This document shows, one piece after another, positions 39,301 to 47,754 of a stretch of 64,000 nucleotides of DNA. Where the stretch lies: assembly GCF_008274625.1 (NCBI RefSeq), contig NZ_VTRU01000001.1:1240001-1304000 (forward strand), in the 5' to 3' direction. This DNA is from Chryseobacterium panacisoli (lineage in GTDB: Bacteria; Bacteroidota; Bacteroidia; Flavobacteriales; Weeksellaceae). A model generated the notes under the pieces. The model saw nothing but the letters and a program-made list of their open reading frames with translations, was not told the DNA's origin and ran no database searches. Every line of letters starts with the position of its first letter. Position 1 is the stretch's first letter. A program made the position numbers and the translations under genes.

Positions 39301-39730
39301 TACTTACGAAAAGTATGATGAAAATGGGAATATTCTCCAGTACAGAGAGAAAGACGACACCCCCGTAAGTATTGTCTGGGGCTATAACAAAACCAGACCA
39401 ATTGCAAAAATTGTAGGTGCACTCTATAGCCAGATAGAAGGGATGATCACTACTATCGTGGCGAAATCCAATGAAGATGCCGCTGATCCCACCAAAGAAG
39501 CTGAGCTCTTACTGGCTCTTGATGCTTTTCAACCCGTTGGAATGACGACCAAATATACCTATGATCCGTTGGTGGGGGTCACTACGATAACACCCCCATC
39601 AGGAAAAAGGGAACTCTATGTCTATGATACAGCCAACCGATTGAAACAGGTTCAGGTAAGAGAAAGAGACAACGCTGGAACCTACAGTTATAAGGTCATT
39701 AAAGAAATCAAGTATAACTATAAGCAGTAA
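36305..39730 (+). CDS. Exported RHS/YD-repeat-type protein
   Basis: The 1141-residue protein has a signal peptide (MKKNITSLFFCLSLGTALAQ). Its early part (LGAFGNLPVSLFTGNANVDIPV, NGSTGLGWNI) matches the N-terminal beta region common to Bacteroidota RHS-associated proteins. The C-terminal half holds YD-like repeats (VTYEKYDENGNILQYREKDD, TKYTYDPLVGVTTITPPSGK, YVYDTANRLKQVQV). No RHS core end or toxin tip is visible, so it is probably a partner or shell component of the RHS protein that follows six bases later. Confidence 0.8.
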   Translation: MKKNITSLFFCLSLGTALAQTTGSKQSTLPNIIPPSAESYKLGAFGNLPVSLFTGNANVDIPVTSFAAGNINIPIRLNYFSNGIKVDDMNGSTGLGWNIVSGGVITRVIRDLPDEDNQSNINIPTNIGDLGANTTAAMQFFQDASFDDIDTEQDLYMASFGGMQIKFVFDKKGIPVIYSQKDVVIEGTSGGNSFIITVDNGIKYYFTDKETTSNRTAGAGHSLISISTTAWYLTKIEDISSGEVVFFENVDGGYTATMSQSQTLSYTSPNEGPMTSSCGNPAFIRYPQVSELINHNQTVAGKQIKRIYSNNPSYGEIIFDYLQSGGSGDYKRLQKVTKKVNGSIINDVTLNYNLTANNRLFLTSVVDSVLNTTYGFQYNLPDVFPQRLAFSRDSWGYYNGNTSNTNLVPNIEKVSMWSSYNGASQSVVPQNTAIGILQKIIYPTKGSTEFFYENHTAIEKNVMLSPSERTGTQIKATADDTNGHVENTVAFTPLRTEDITLGGSAQFNSSCDPAEQVTGKHRAIVSLLKSNGQAVPLYFKTPTGIVTSAGNSVTFPTNNGAGLFAHVQKDEPLTLKLWTLFVCTRSTASASYTTKEAVYGDREAPIGGLRIAKIVDTSENGVANTRKFIYRDLNDQYTEAVVLRTPAFEEQLLYTRTCSTNNPNLPSGSVPTGVERFPYTMVTSSNINQLFATHPNVFYKTVQEIVEGKSNIIHNYSISSDDFGKVLHGDNIRNSVWTNFGWKNGRELLTKYLDAGGNLMRSVEMNYEEDNNRKYQVDGFSIRKNYDNPVTKNETKLCTAEDVVKTISYTYCAANHSHRYNALDGYKNCQASGAQNTTQSYNDVCFGKPVGPITYEDKLDNLDIMQYKNISHFEYLKSQKTIDYLNGNAMKTETQYFYNNPKHTQITSEKTIFPDLSTTEKTYQYAHEKNNQLMIDKNMVGISLETKAQQTVDNITKVTSREETIYPTALPHAVTGNLVLPLSEYSYDTLNPAISSKDVTYEKYDENGNILQYREKDDTPVSIVWGYNKTRPIAKIVGALYSQIEGMITTIVAKSNEDAADPTKEAELLLALDAFQPVGMTTKYTYDPLVGVTTITPPSGKRELYVYDTANRLKQVQVRERDNAGTYSYKVIKEIKYNYKQ

Positions 39731-39736
39731 ACACAA

Positions 39737-42700
39737 ATGAAAAAAATACAGCTAATAGGTCTGCTGTTTACAGCGATGATGACCTATGCACAAAGTACCA
39801 CAGAAAACTATATACAATCCAAAACCTGTCTGAGCGGTGATTGCAGTAAGAAAACTGAGACCATTACCTATTTTGACGGATTAGGACGACCAAAACAGAT
39901 TGTCAATGTAAAAGCGACCATTACAGGGAAAGATTTAGTTACCCCCATTATTTATGATGGGTTTGGAAGACAGGTTAAGAATATTCTTCCAGTTCCGGCT
40001 AATACCCTTAATTCTGCAATCCATACCGGGATTGTCAACGAAAGTACGGCAAATTCCTATTACGGAACAGCCAATGCGTATACAGAAAAAGAGATTGAAA
40101 ATTCTCCCTTAGACAGGGTGAAGCAAGTGGCCCAGCCGGGTGATCCCTGGAAAATGGCGGGTGGACATACCCAAAAGCTTAAATATGAAGTAAATCTGGG
40201 AACAGAGGTAAAGAAATTTATCACCAATACAACCACAGCTACAGATAACAAAACTGTTTCTTCTGTATCCATATTGCCGGGAAGTGAATTTTATACCGCG
40301 GGGATATTATACAAAAATACGGTAACCGATGAAGACGGAACTCCGGTTATCCAGTTTCAGAACGGACGTGGGGAAACTGTACTGGTACGTAGAACAGATG
40401 GAACACAAAACATAGATACCTACTATGTGTACAATGAATATGGTCAAAAGGCATTTGTGATTCCTGCTCTGGCGGTAAAGAAAATTGAACAGAATAACAA
40501 TGTTGTAACCACCGATATTCTAAACAGCCTTTGTTACCAATATCGATATGATGGTTTGGATAGACTGGTGGAGAAAAGACTACCCGGAAGAGATGATTGG
40601 GAATCTGTGGTGTATGATGCAGCAGACCGTCCGGCACTTTCTCAGGATGTGAACCTGAAAAATAAAGGACAGTGGCTATTGACCAAGTATGATGCCTTTG
40701 GCCGTGTTGCGTATACCGGGCTTATTGATGGAGGAAGCCGGGCGGATCTACAAGGGCAGATTAACAATCTTGTTATCAGCGAAACCCCTACTGCTACAGG
40801 TTTTACTAAAAATGGAATTGTTGTGTATTACACCAATACTCTTTTTACTAATTTTCAGACACTTCTTTCTGTTAATTATTATGACTCTTATCCAAGGGAT
40901 ACTAAAGAGTTTCCGCCAGCGAAAATCCTCGATCAATATGTAGTGAATGAAGACAAAGCTCTTAACGGAGGTGCCAATACCCAAGGTTTGTCAACAGCAT
41001 CTTATGTAAAAAACATAGAAGATGATAACTGGACGAAAACGTATTTCTACTACAATACCAAAGGGGAAAAAGTAAGTGAAAAAAGCTGGAATCATTTAGG
41101 TGGATATACTAAAAAGGAATTTAAGCTTGATTTCTCCGGTGCTGTGGATGAAAGCTACACCTATCATAAAAAAGGAAACGCGGATACTGAAGTGGTTATC
41201 AAAGAAAGATTTGTATATGATGACCAGAAAAGACTGTTGAAGCACTATCATAAGGTGAACAGTTTAACAGAAGAACTTCTTGTAGAAAATACCTACAATG
41301 ACCTGGGACAACTTACTAATAAAAAGACGGGAAATACCACCGGTACTCCTTTGCAGTCTATAGACCAAACCTACAATATCCGCGGATGGATTACGAAAGT
41401 GAATGATCCTACCAACCTGAATGGGAAACTCTTTGCCTATGAACTCAAATATCATAATCCAGTTTATTCCACAGTTTCTACGGGCAAATACAATGGGAAT
41501 ATTGCGGAAATAGATTGGCAGGCTGCTGACGGTGGAGGTTTCAGAAGATATAATTATCAATATGATGGATTGGACCGTTTAAAAAGTGGAATCTATTCTG
41601 AACCCAATGCTACTGTTCCACAGAATAATTATTACAATGAAACCCTTACCTATGATGTAAACGGAAATATCCAGACTTTAAAAAGAAACAGGCTGTTATC
41701 AAATGTAGGAGCTGTAGTGATGGATAACCTGGGGTATACTTATGCAGGTAACAGACTCAATACGGTGACAGATAATTCCGGAAACTATGGAGGTTATCCG
41801 AGTACTTCAGGGAATCCTATTACATACGACAGTAACGGGAATATGACAAGCCATTTGGATAAGGGCATGTTACAGATTGATTATAATTACCTCAATCTTC
41901 CCAACTATATTAAATTTGATAAAGAGTATGTATCGCATGATTGGTTGAATACTTATTACGTCAATACAAAATACCTGTATAATGCTGATGGGATTAAGCT
42001 GAGGAAGATTCACACTTACGGGGCAGGAAGAACTAATTTAGAAACGATTGACAAAACTGATTATCTTGATGGATTTCAATACACCAATGATGTATTAGAT
42101 TTCGTTCCTACTTCAGAAGGCTACTATGATTTCGTCCAAAATAAGTATATTTACAACTATACAGATCAGGTAGGAAACATCAGATTAGCGTATTACAAAG
42201 ATGCTTCCGGAAACCTGAAAATAGACAGAACAACTAGCTTTTATCCGTTTGGATTGGAGTTTGGAGGAGATTTGAATATTAGTGGTACACTAACCCCAAG
42301 CTATCGATACTCTTCTCAGGGACAGGAAAAACAGTTAGAAACAGGATGGAGTTCTTATAGGTGGAGAAATTATGACGCTGCAATGGGAAGGTTTTTTAAT
42401 GTGGATCCGTTGAGCGAAAAATATACTTATCAGTCACATTATAATTTCTCGGAAAATAAAGTTATATCTTATAGAGAATTAGAGGGTTTAGAAGCAATAG
42501 ATGCTAATAAAGTTAGAGAAGCTTTTGATAATGGAAAAAAAGGGAAAAGCTATCAATTAGTTATTCATGTAGACCAACCAGGGAAGGGAGGAGATAGAAC
42601 TGTATATCAAATTAGTCCAAATAGAGATTCAGGACATGCATTTATAACATTAAATAGGAAAAATACGGATGGTACAACAGATTCTAAAACTTTTGGGTTT

Positions 42701-43108
42701 TATCCTTATCCACCTAGTGTAAATCCTATAGCATCAGAGGCATCAGGAAAAATAAAAGATAATTTTGGTCATGAACAAGAAGTAGTACAAACAAGGTCTA
42801 TTAACGAGAAAAACTTTAATGATATTTTAGATTTTGTAGAATCAGATCAAAATACAAAATATGATCTAAATACCAATAATTGTGCTGACTTTGTTATAAA
42901 TACTGCAGCAGCAGGAGGTGTCAAATTACCAAAAACTACGAGTTCATATGGTGGATTCAAAGGACATAATCCGGGTGATTTAGGGGAAGATATAAGAGAA
43001 CAAAATAATAATATTCGCAAGGGAAAAACCCTTGAAGGTAATTCAAAAACACCAAAAAATAAAAATAATGAGAGCGATAACGATAGAGTTAAAGGTATTG
43101 GTTTGTAG
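39737..43108 (+). CDS. RHS-core polymorphic toxin with papain-like C-terminal tip
   Basis: The 1123-residue protein has a signal peptide (MKKIQLIGLLFTAMMTYAQ), a DUF6443-like start (TYFDGLGRPKQIV) and many YD repeats. It ends its shell with an RHS core segment (YRWRNYDAAMGRFFNVDPLSEKY) near residue 890. The remaining ~210 residues are a separate tip. They hold GHAFITL (His967) and NNCADFV (Cys1049), the His-then-Cys order of circularly permuted NlpC/P60-like papain folds. Codon use is also more AT-rich there. The toxic activity could be peptidase, amidase or acyltransferase; this is inferred from two motifs only. The gene overlaps the lipoprotein gene at 43068 by 41 bases, a typical toxin-immunity arrangement. 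Confidence 0.8.
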   Translation: MKKIQLIGLLFTAMMTYAQSTTENYIQSKTCLSGDCSKKTETITYFDGLGRPKQIVNVKATITGKDLVTPIIYDGFGRQVKNILPVPANTLNSAIHTGIVNESTANSYYGTANAYTEKEIENSPLDRVKQVAQPGDPWKMAGGHTQKLKYEVNLGTEVKKFITNTTTATDNKTVSSVSILPGSEFYTAGILYKNTVTDEDGTPVIQFQNGRGETVLVRRTDGTQNIDTYYVYNEYGQKAFVIPALAVKKIEQNNNVVTTDILNSLCYQYRYDGLDRLVEKRLPGRDDWESVVYDAADRPALSQDVNLKNKGQWLLTKYDAFGRVAYTGLIDGGSRADLQGQINNLVISETPTATGFTKNGIVVYYTNTLFTNFQTLLSVNYYDSYPRDTKEFPPAKILDQYVVNEDKALNGGANTQGLSTASYVKNIEDDNWTKTYFYYNTKGEKVSEKSWNHLGGYTKKEFKLDFSGAVDESYTYHKKGNADTEVVIKERFVYDDQKRLLKHYHKVNSLTEELLVENTYNDLGQLTNKKTGNTTGTPLQSIDQTYNIRGWITKVNDPTNLNGKLFAYELKYHNPVYSTVSTGKYNGNIAEIDWQAADGGGFRRYNYQYDGLDRLKSGIYSEPNATVPQNNYYNETLTYDVNGNIQTLKRNRLLSNVGAVVMDNLGYTYAGNRLNTVTDNSGNYGGYPSTSGNPITYDSNGNMTSHLDKGMLQIDYNYLNLPNYIKFDKEYVSHDWLNTYYVNTKYLYNADGIKLRKIHTYGAGRTNLETIDKTDYLDGFQYTNDVLDFVPTSEGYYDFVQNKYIYNYTDQVGNIRLAYYKDASGNLKIDRTTSFYPFGLEFGGDLNISGTLTPSYRYSSQGQEKQLETGWSSYRWRNYDAAMGRFFNVDPLSEKYTYQSHYNFSENKVISYRELEGLEAIDANKVREAFDNGKKGKSYQLVIHVDQPGKGGDRTVYQISPNRDSGHAFITLNRKNTDGTTDSKTFGFYPYPPSVNPIASEASGKIKDNFGHEQEVVQTRSINEKNFNDILDFVESDQNTKYDLNTNNCADFVINTAAAGGVKLPKTTSSYGGFKGHNPGDLGEDIREQNNNIRKGKTLEGNSKTPKNKNNESDNDRVKGIGL

Positions 43109-43493
43109 TTTAGTAGTTGTTTTTTTCTGCTTTTGCTGCTCGAAAACAAAGCAACAGTATAGTAACCCGGTTTTTGCAACTTTTTTTAATGAATTAAGTA
43201 ACGAGAGTGCAGAAAAATTTTATGACTCTTACTATAAAGATAAACCAAAAAACTATAAGGAGGGATATATTCAAGTATTAAAGCAGTTTAAGAAATATAA
43301 TTGTGAATTTACTATTACAGATTACAACTCTTATAAAAATGAAAAGCCTAATTTAGATGGCATAACTGAAGGTGTTTATATTCTAGAAAACAAAAATTTA
43401 AAAGATCCATTTTTTATTAAGATTGAAAATAATAAAGTACAATATTTACTTTCAATAGGTAAAGGTAAAGAAGATATTATTGGTTGGCTTTAA
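43068..43493 (+). CDS. Putative lipoprotein immunity protein for the RHS tip
   Basis: The 141-residue protein starts MRAITIELKVLVCSLVVVFF and has a Cys-rich lipobox-like site (FCFCCSK), so it is probably a membrane-anchored lipoprotein. The rest is a small AT-rich domain of unknown family. It starts inside the 3' end of the RHS gene in another frame, with 41 bases shared. That position and size suggest it protects the cell from the papain-like tip. An upstream in-frame ATG at 43032 would spoil the signal peptide. A terminator-like hairpin follows. Confidence 0.65.
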   Translation: MRAITIELKVLVCSLVVVFFCFCCSKTKQQYSNPVFATFFNELSNESAEKFYDSYYKDKPKNYKEGYIQVLKQFKKYNCEFTITDYNSYKNEKPNLDGITEGVYILENKNLKDPFFIKIENNKVQYLLSIGKGKEDIIGWL

Positions 43494-43606
43494 AACTATT
43501 TAGTTATTTGAATAATAAAAACAAAATTGATAATCTAAAACTAAGGTAATAAAAACACATTCTTTCCAAACATTAGCTTCTTTTATTAATGAGATAAATA
43601 ATCCCT

Positions 43607-43640
43607 AAAACGGGTAATCTACATGATTACCTGTTTTATT
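43607..43640 (+). terminator. Terminator-like hairpin after the lipoprotein gene
   Basis: AAAACGGGTAATC (43607-43619) pairs with GATTACCTGTTTT (43625-43637), with one G-T pair and a TACAT loop, and ends in a short T-run. Confidence 0.6.
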
Positions 43641-43661
43641 TCCTAGGAAAAATCAAAAGTT

Positions 43662-44594
43662 AACAACTATACCGATCAGGTAGGAAACATCAGACTGGCG
43701 TATTATAAAGATGCTTCCGGAAACCTTAAAATAGACAGAACAACTAACTTTTATCCGTTTGGATTGGAGTTTGGAGGAGATTTGAATATTAGTGGTACAC
43801 TAACCCCAAGCTATCGATACTCTTCTCAGGGGCAGGAAAAACAGTTAGAAACAGGATGGAGTTCTTATTAGGTGGAGAAATTATGATGCTGGCATGGCGA
43901 GGTTCTTTAATGTGGATCCGTTAAGTGAAAAATATGATTACCAGTCACATTATAATTTCTCAGAAAACAGGGTTGTTGATAATATTGAGCTGGAAGGTTT
44001 AGAAGGTGAAGACTTCCGATTTAGGGAGCTCATGAAGCGAAATGGTGGAGTCCAGTGAAGTGCAGAGAAAGCGACCCAGGAAGCTAATAGTGCAGCTTTC
44101 ATGGCTGTTATTAAAACAGTAACTCCCATTGAAGAGCTTTACACAATAGCTACCGGCCGTGATTTGGATGGTGAGCCTGCTGATAGAAAGCAAGCTGCGA
44201 AATTATTAGCATTAAATCTTGTTCCGCAGGCAAAGTAGAAGTTAAAGCAGCTGCCACAGTATTAAAAGCGGAGGCAAAAGTAACAGTTAAAAAACCATAT
44301 AGTAAAAGCCGACCTTCATATGCTAAAGGTCAAGTAGATGAAGTTTGGGAGGCAGCAAAACAGAAAAATGGTAAAGTATATGATCCAAATACGGGAGAAG
44401 AGCTTACATGGGATAAAGCAATAAAACCTAGACCATGGGATATGGGGCACTTACCGGGACATGAATACAGAACACTACATGAAAAATATATGAGTGGAAA
44501 AATAACAAAAGAAGAGTTTTTAAGAGAATATAAAAATCCCAAAAATTATCAATCAAAATCAGCAAATAGAAGTCATAAATATGAACAAAAGTAG
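43662..44594 (+). pseudogene. Displaced RHS core end with GH-E family nuclease tip, decayed
   Basis: About 300 bases from 43662 nearly repeat 42152-42445, the end of the intact RHS core, so this is an orphan RHS end. One extra T near 43868 turns SYRWRNY into SY-stop. A TGA at 44056 and a frameshift near 44237 further break it. The tip that follows reads RPSYAKGQVDEVW, WDMGHLPGHEYRTLHEKYMSG and EFLREYKNPKNYQ, which fits HNH/EndoVII nuclease toxins with conserved Gly-His and Glu (GH-E). The last frame, about 44238-44594, is intact. The stretch is best read as a replaced toxin tip kept behind the current one as a reserve or relic. Confidence 0.75.
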
Positions 44595-44647
44595 TATTAA
44601 TATAATTGGTTGCTTTTCGATTCTAATGATTTTCAGCATGGATTAAT
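44582..44647 (+). pseudogene. Short signal-peptide-like fragment
   Basis: A 21-codon frame (MNKSSINIIGCFSILMIF...) resembles a lipoprotein or Sec signal peptide and then stops. It overlaps the end of the nuclease tip in the same way as the immunity gene at 43068 overlaps its toxin. It may be the start of a lost immunity gene. It could be chance. Confidence 0.25.
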
Positions 44648-44673
44648 AAAAAAATATAATTATAGTAAAAAAT

Positions 44674-45267
44674 ATGCCTCAACAAGCTTCTGAAGAAAAC
44701 AAAAAACTTTCTAACTATATAACAAATATTGTTGGTATTAATAAAATGATTGATCGTCATTATGACAAAGACGAAAAGAATTTTTTCGATATTTTCACCT
44801 GTGATGATCCTCTCTATCCTAGAATAAAAATTTATGGTACAATAGGATTGTCTGATTACCCCAATAAAATTGAAATGGATGATAATAGGTTTAAAAACAT
44901 TCCAATAGAACTTTTAATTGCTGGTTACAGAGAATTCAAAATGTTGGATAATATTCTTTCCACATCAGGGTTTTATATTATTAATAATGGGTGGGAATGT
45001 CAACCAGGCTCAGTATTTATGAGAATCGTTGAAATGTACTTTGAAACTTCTGAAATGAAACATATTATGTTTATATCACCATTTTTGTGGGAGGATAAAT
45101 TACAACCACTAAAACTTGACACGAAAACTGTACACTGGCTTTTGTGCATTCCTATTTCTGATGAAGAACTCGAATATAAAATGGAAAATGGTACATCAGC
45201 ATTAGAAGACATATTTCAGGAAAAAGATATTGATATATTTGATATTAACAGAAAATCGGCTATTTAA
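44674..45267 (+). CDS. SUFU-type immunity protein
   Basis: The 197-residue cytoplasmic protein has features of the suppressor-of-fused domain family: an ELLIAGYREFKMLDN-like helical part, PFLWEDKLQPL, and the late TVHWLLCIPISDEELEYKM segment. SUFU proteins are common immunity proteins beside polymorphic nuclease toxins. It lies 79 bases after the GH-E nuclease tip and probably neutralises it. It is intact although its toxin gene is broken, so the cell may keep it for protection from related strains. A hairpin terminator follows. Confidence 0.7.
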   Translation: MPQQASEENKKLSNYITNIVGINKMIDRHYDKDEKNFFDIFTCDDPLYPRIKIYGTIGLSDYPNKIEMDDNRFKNIPIELLIAGYREFKMLDNILSTSGFYIINNGWECQPGSVFMRIVEMYFETSEMKHIMFISPFLWEDKLQPLKLDTKTVHWLLCIPISDEELEYKMENGTSALEDIFQEKDIDIFDINRKSAI

Positions 45268-45278
45268 TAAGATCCAAG

Positions 45279-45310
45279 ATGCCACACGAATCCTTTTGTG
45301 TGGCATTTTT
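45279..45310 (+). terminator. Rho-independent terminator after the SUFU gene
   Basis: ATGCCACAC (45279-45287) pairs with GTGTGGCAT (45298-45306) and the stem runs into five T. Confidence 0.85.
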
Positions 45311-45343
45311 CCTGAAGTAGAGACTAAATAATTAACTAAAAAT

Positions 45344-45979
45344 ATGGTACTATATAAAGGAATTGAAATTAATGTGAATAATAACATTTATGTAGAAACT
45401 AAAGGGCTAAATTTTTATTTAGATAAGGAAATTAGAATTTCTATAGGTAACCAACATCAAGAGGATTATATAGAGATTATTAAGTACGTTATAGATTATA
45501 TTGTAGACAGTAAAGCTATTATTTCTGAAAATCAAAATATTGGATATTATTCATGGCTTTTGCAATTTAGACTGGATCAAGATAACTGCTATGATCTATA
45601 TGAGGCAAATGTAGACGGTAGCGACTTTAATAAAGGTTGTGACACAGCAATTTCGGTTGTTAGGCAGCAAAGTGAAATATGTTGGCAACAAAATCTTATT
45701 CCTCTTTTTCCAAACTTCAATCAGTCAGTTGTAATATCAGATGGTGTTTATGAAGGAAAGGATATTGAAGGAATTAGATATGATTCCCCTCAAGATAAGA
45801 GTGGATGGTACCTTATAACGGATGATTACAATGACGATATTAAATCATTAAAAATGGTACATTTTTACCATGTTGCATTTGCTCGTCCTGATATTTTAAA
45901 GTACTTAGCAATACCTATCGGATACAGATTCCTAATGAAAGATGGAAATATTGAAATACGTCAGGATGACAAGGAATAA
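45344..45979 (+). CDS. Imm33/DUF2185-like immunity protein
   Basis: The 211-residue cytoplasmic protein has a C-terminal half (SGWYLITDDYNDD, then HFYHVAFARPDILKYLAIPIGYRF) that resembles the Imm33/DUF2185 family, in which a SGW(Y/R) start and a PDI..YL..P.G.RF end are typical. The N-terminal half is unassigned. It is in the RHS toxin region but has no adjacent toxin tip, so it is an orphan immunity gene or protects against the cut-down toxins upstream. Codon use is AT-rich like its immunity neighbours, which suggests it came by transfer. Confidence 0.6.
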   Translation: MVLYKGIEINVNNNIYVETKGLNFYLDKEIRISIGNQHQEDYIEIIKYVIDYIVDSKAIISENQNIGYYSWLLQFRLDQDNCYDLYEANVDGSDFNKGCDTAISVVRQQSEICWQQNLIPLFPNFNQSVVISDGVYEGKDIEGIRYDSPQDKSGWYLITDDYNDDIKSLKMVHFYHVAFARPDILKYLAIPIGYRFLMKDGNIEIRQDDKE

Positions 45980-46026
45980 TTCTAGATTATTCTTCAAATG
46001 TATAAATGTTTCAATAAATTAATTCG

Positions 46027-46064
46027 AAAAACAGGCAATCTAATTTAGATTGCCTGTTTTATTT
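46027..46064. terminator. Terminator closing the RHS immunity region
   Basis: A perfect 15-base stem, AAAACAGGCAATCTA and its complement, with loop ATTT, ends in TTTTATTTTG. The symmetric A/T flanks could work on both strands. Confidence 0.85.
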
Positions 46065-46245
46065 TGTTAATCATCTTTTGACGCGAGAAATTACAGTTTT
46101 CATTGTTTTTAACACAAATATTGATACATTTTATTTCTCAGACAATAATTTACTTATAATCAGCCTATTATAAAATACCGCGGGAATCTAAATATAACAC
46201 GTTTAAGTTTAGGCTAAAGCCAGATGAATATTTTTTTATTATTAA

Positions 46246-46287
46246 AACGGGCTCCCTTCGACTAAGCTCAGGATTATAGCCCGTTCC
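46246..46287. repeat. Small hairpin repeat
   Basis: AACGGGCT and AGCCCGTT are exact inverse arms around a loop with CCTTCGACTAAGCTCAGG. It lies in the 450-base gene-free stretch between 45980 and 46433, which otherwise holds only AT-rich DNA. Confidence 0.5.
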
Positions 46288-46433
46288 TATTGAATTCCTT
46301 CAGCATATTAAAAGAAAATAGCTCCATCTTGTCCTAACTCCTACGCCCTTCATAATACTTTAACAAGCATTATACCCATTCCCCAGATAAATTTTCGTTC
46401 TTTTGCAAAAAGTTTTAATTTTTAAATAATCGC

Positions 46434-47576
46434 ATGTCGAAGTTTGATGAAATACGGTATTTTCATGATCATGAAGTGAATGAAAGATTGCAGAGTGTAG
46501 CCCGTGATCCCATGATGAAAGCACTGATGAACTTTACTTTTCCCGGTGTGGATGAGCAGGTCTGGCTGGAACAGTTTAAAGAGATCAACTCTATAAGTGA
46601 TTTTCAGCATCATTTTGTAGCGCATACCGTTCGTCAGATCCTTGCAAAAAGTTCTGAAGGTTTAACGACCTCAGGCTTCGATAAGCTGGATAAAAATACA
46701 CCATACCTTTACATTTCAAATCACAGAGATATTGTATTGGATACTTCACTGCTTAATCTGGCTCTTCTGGAAAGCGGCCATATTATGACTGCTTCAGCCA
46801 TTGGGGATAACCTTGTGAAAAGAAACTTTTTGAATGTACTGGCTAAACTGAACCGTAATTTTTTAGTTCAAAGAGGTTTATCGCTTCGTGATCAGCTTAA
46901 AAGTTCACAAACGATGTCTGAGTATATTGATCATCAATTACATGATGAAAATCGTTCTGTATGGATTGCTCAGCGTGAAGGCCGTACCAAAAACGGTAAT
47001 GATGCCACTCAACAGGGTGTTTTAAAAATGCTTGCAATGGCCTCAGGAGATCAATCACTCATAGAGTATTTTAAAACTTTAAAGATTGTTCCCATATCCA
47101 TTTCTTATGAATATGATCCTACAGATTCTTTGAAAATGCCTCAGCTTCTCGCACAGCACAGGGATGAAGAATATATCAAAGGTAAAAATGAAGATTTTAC
47201 CACCATGCTCAGCGGTATATTAGGACAAAAGAAACGAATTCATCTGCATGCCGGTGATGTTATTGATACCGAACTGGATGAAATTGCCGCTACGATCGAG
47301 AATAAAAACAAACAATTGCAGGCTGTTGCACAGGTGATTGACCATTCCATCATTAAGAATTATAAGCTTTGGCCGACAAAATATATAGCCTACGATCTGA
47401 TTCATCATACAGATACCTATGCTTCACACTATACCGAACAGGAGAAACAGCTGTTTATCCGAAGACTTGAGATGCGTATAGACCCATCTGATCCGGTGTC
47501 CAAGGAGTATTTCTTAGCGATGTATGCCAATCCTTTAGTGAATAAACTGAAGCTTGAAGAAGGTTTTGAAGGCTAA
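46434..47576 (+). CDS. 1-acylglycerol-3-phosphate-acyltransferase-like protein
   Basis: The 380-residue protein has the PlsC-type acyltransferase box NHRDIVLD near residue 98 (His, then Asp four residues later) and a second box REGRTKNGND near 181, matching the substrate-binding EGTR-like motif. No signal peptide is visible. Family members esterify lyso-lipids or ornithine-type lipids at the inner membrane. The length is longer than standard PlsC, like a group of Bacteroidota acyltransferases of unknown substrate. It is transcribed alone and faces the hydrolase gene on the other strand. Confidence 0.8.
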   Translation: MSKFDEIRYFHDHEVNERLQSVARDPMMKALMNFTFPGVDEQVWLEQFKEINSISDFQHHFVAHTVRQILAKSSEGLTTSGFDKLDKNTPYLYISNHRDIVLDTSLLNLALLESGHIMTASAIGDNLVKRNFLNVLAKLNRNFLVQRGLSLRDQLKSSQTMSEYIDHQLHDENRSVWIAQREGRTKNGNDATQQGVLKMLAMASGDQSLIEYFKTLKIVPISISYEYDPTDSLKMPQLLAQHRDEEYIKGKNEDFTTMLSGILGQKKRIHLHAGDVIDTELDEIAATIENKNKQLQAVAQVIDHSIIKNYKLWPTKYIAYDLIHHTDTYASHYTEQEKQLFIRRLEMRIDPSDPVSKEYFLAMYANPLVNKLKLEEGFEG

Positions 47577-47654
47577 TTCAGGATAAAATAAAAAGAGACT
47601 CTCTTATAAATTAAATCATTTGACTATGTCATTGGCAACGCCGAATCTTTGATT

Positions 47655-47703
47655 TCTGACGAAGGAAGAATCTTATTAATGGGATTCTTCCTTCGTCAGA
47701 ATG
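47655..47703. terminator. Bidirectional terminator between convergent genes
   Basis: An 18-base perfect stem (TCTGACGAAGGAAGAATC and its complement) with a ten-base loop sits midway between the acyltransferase and hydrolase genes. Confidence 0.75.
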
Positions 47704-47754
47704 ACACTTTTGAGAAAGCCTCTAATATTGTTATGTTATAAATTCAACAGGTCT

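Noticed and set aside
46434-47576. Membership of the acyltransferase in the RHS immunity region
   Set aside because: A strong terminator and about 370 bases separate it from the immunity genes, and its base composition and family are ordinary chromosomal.
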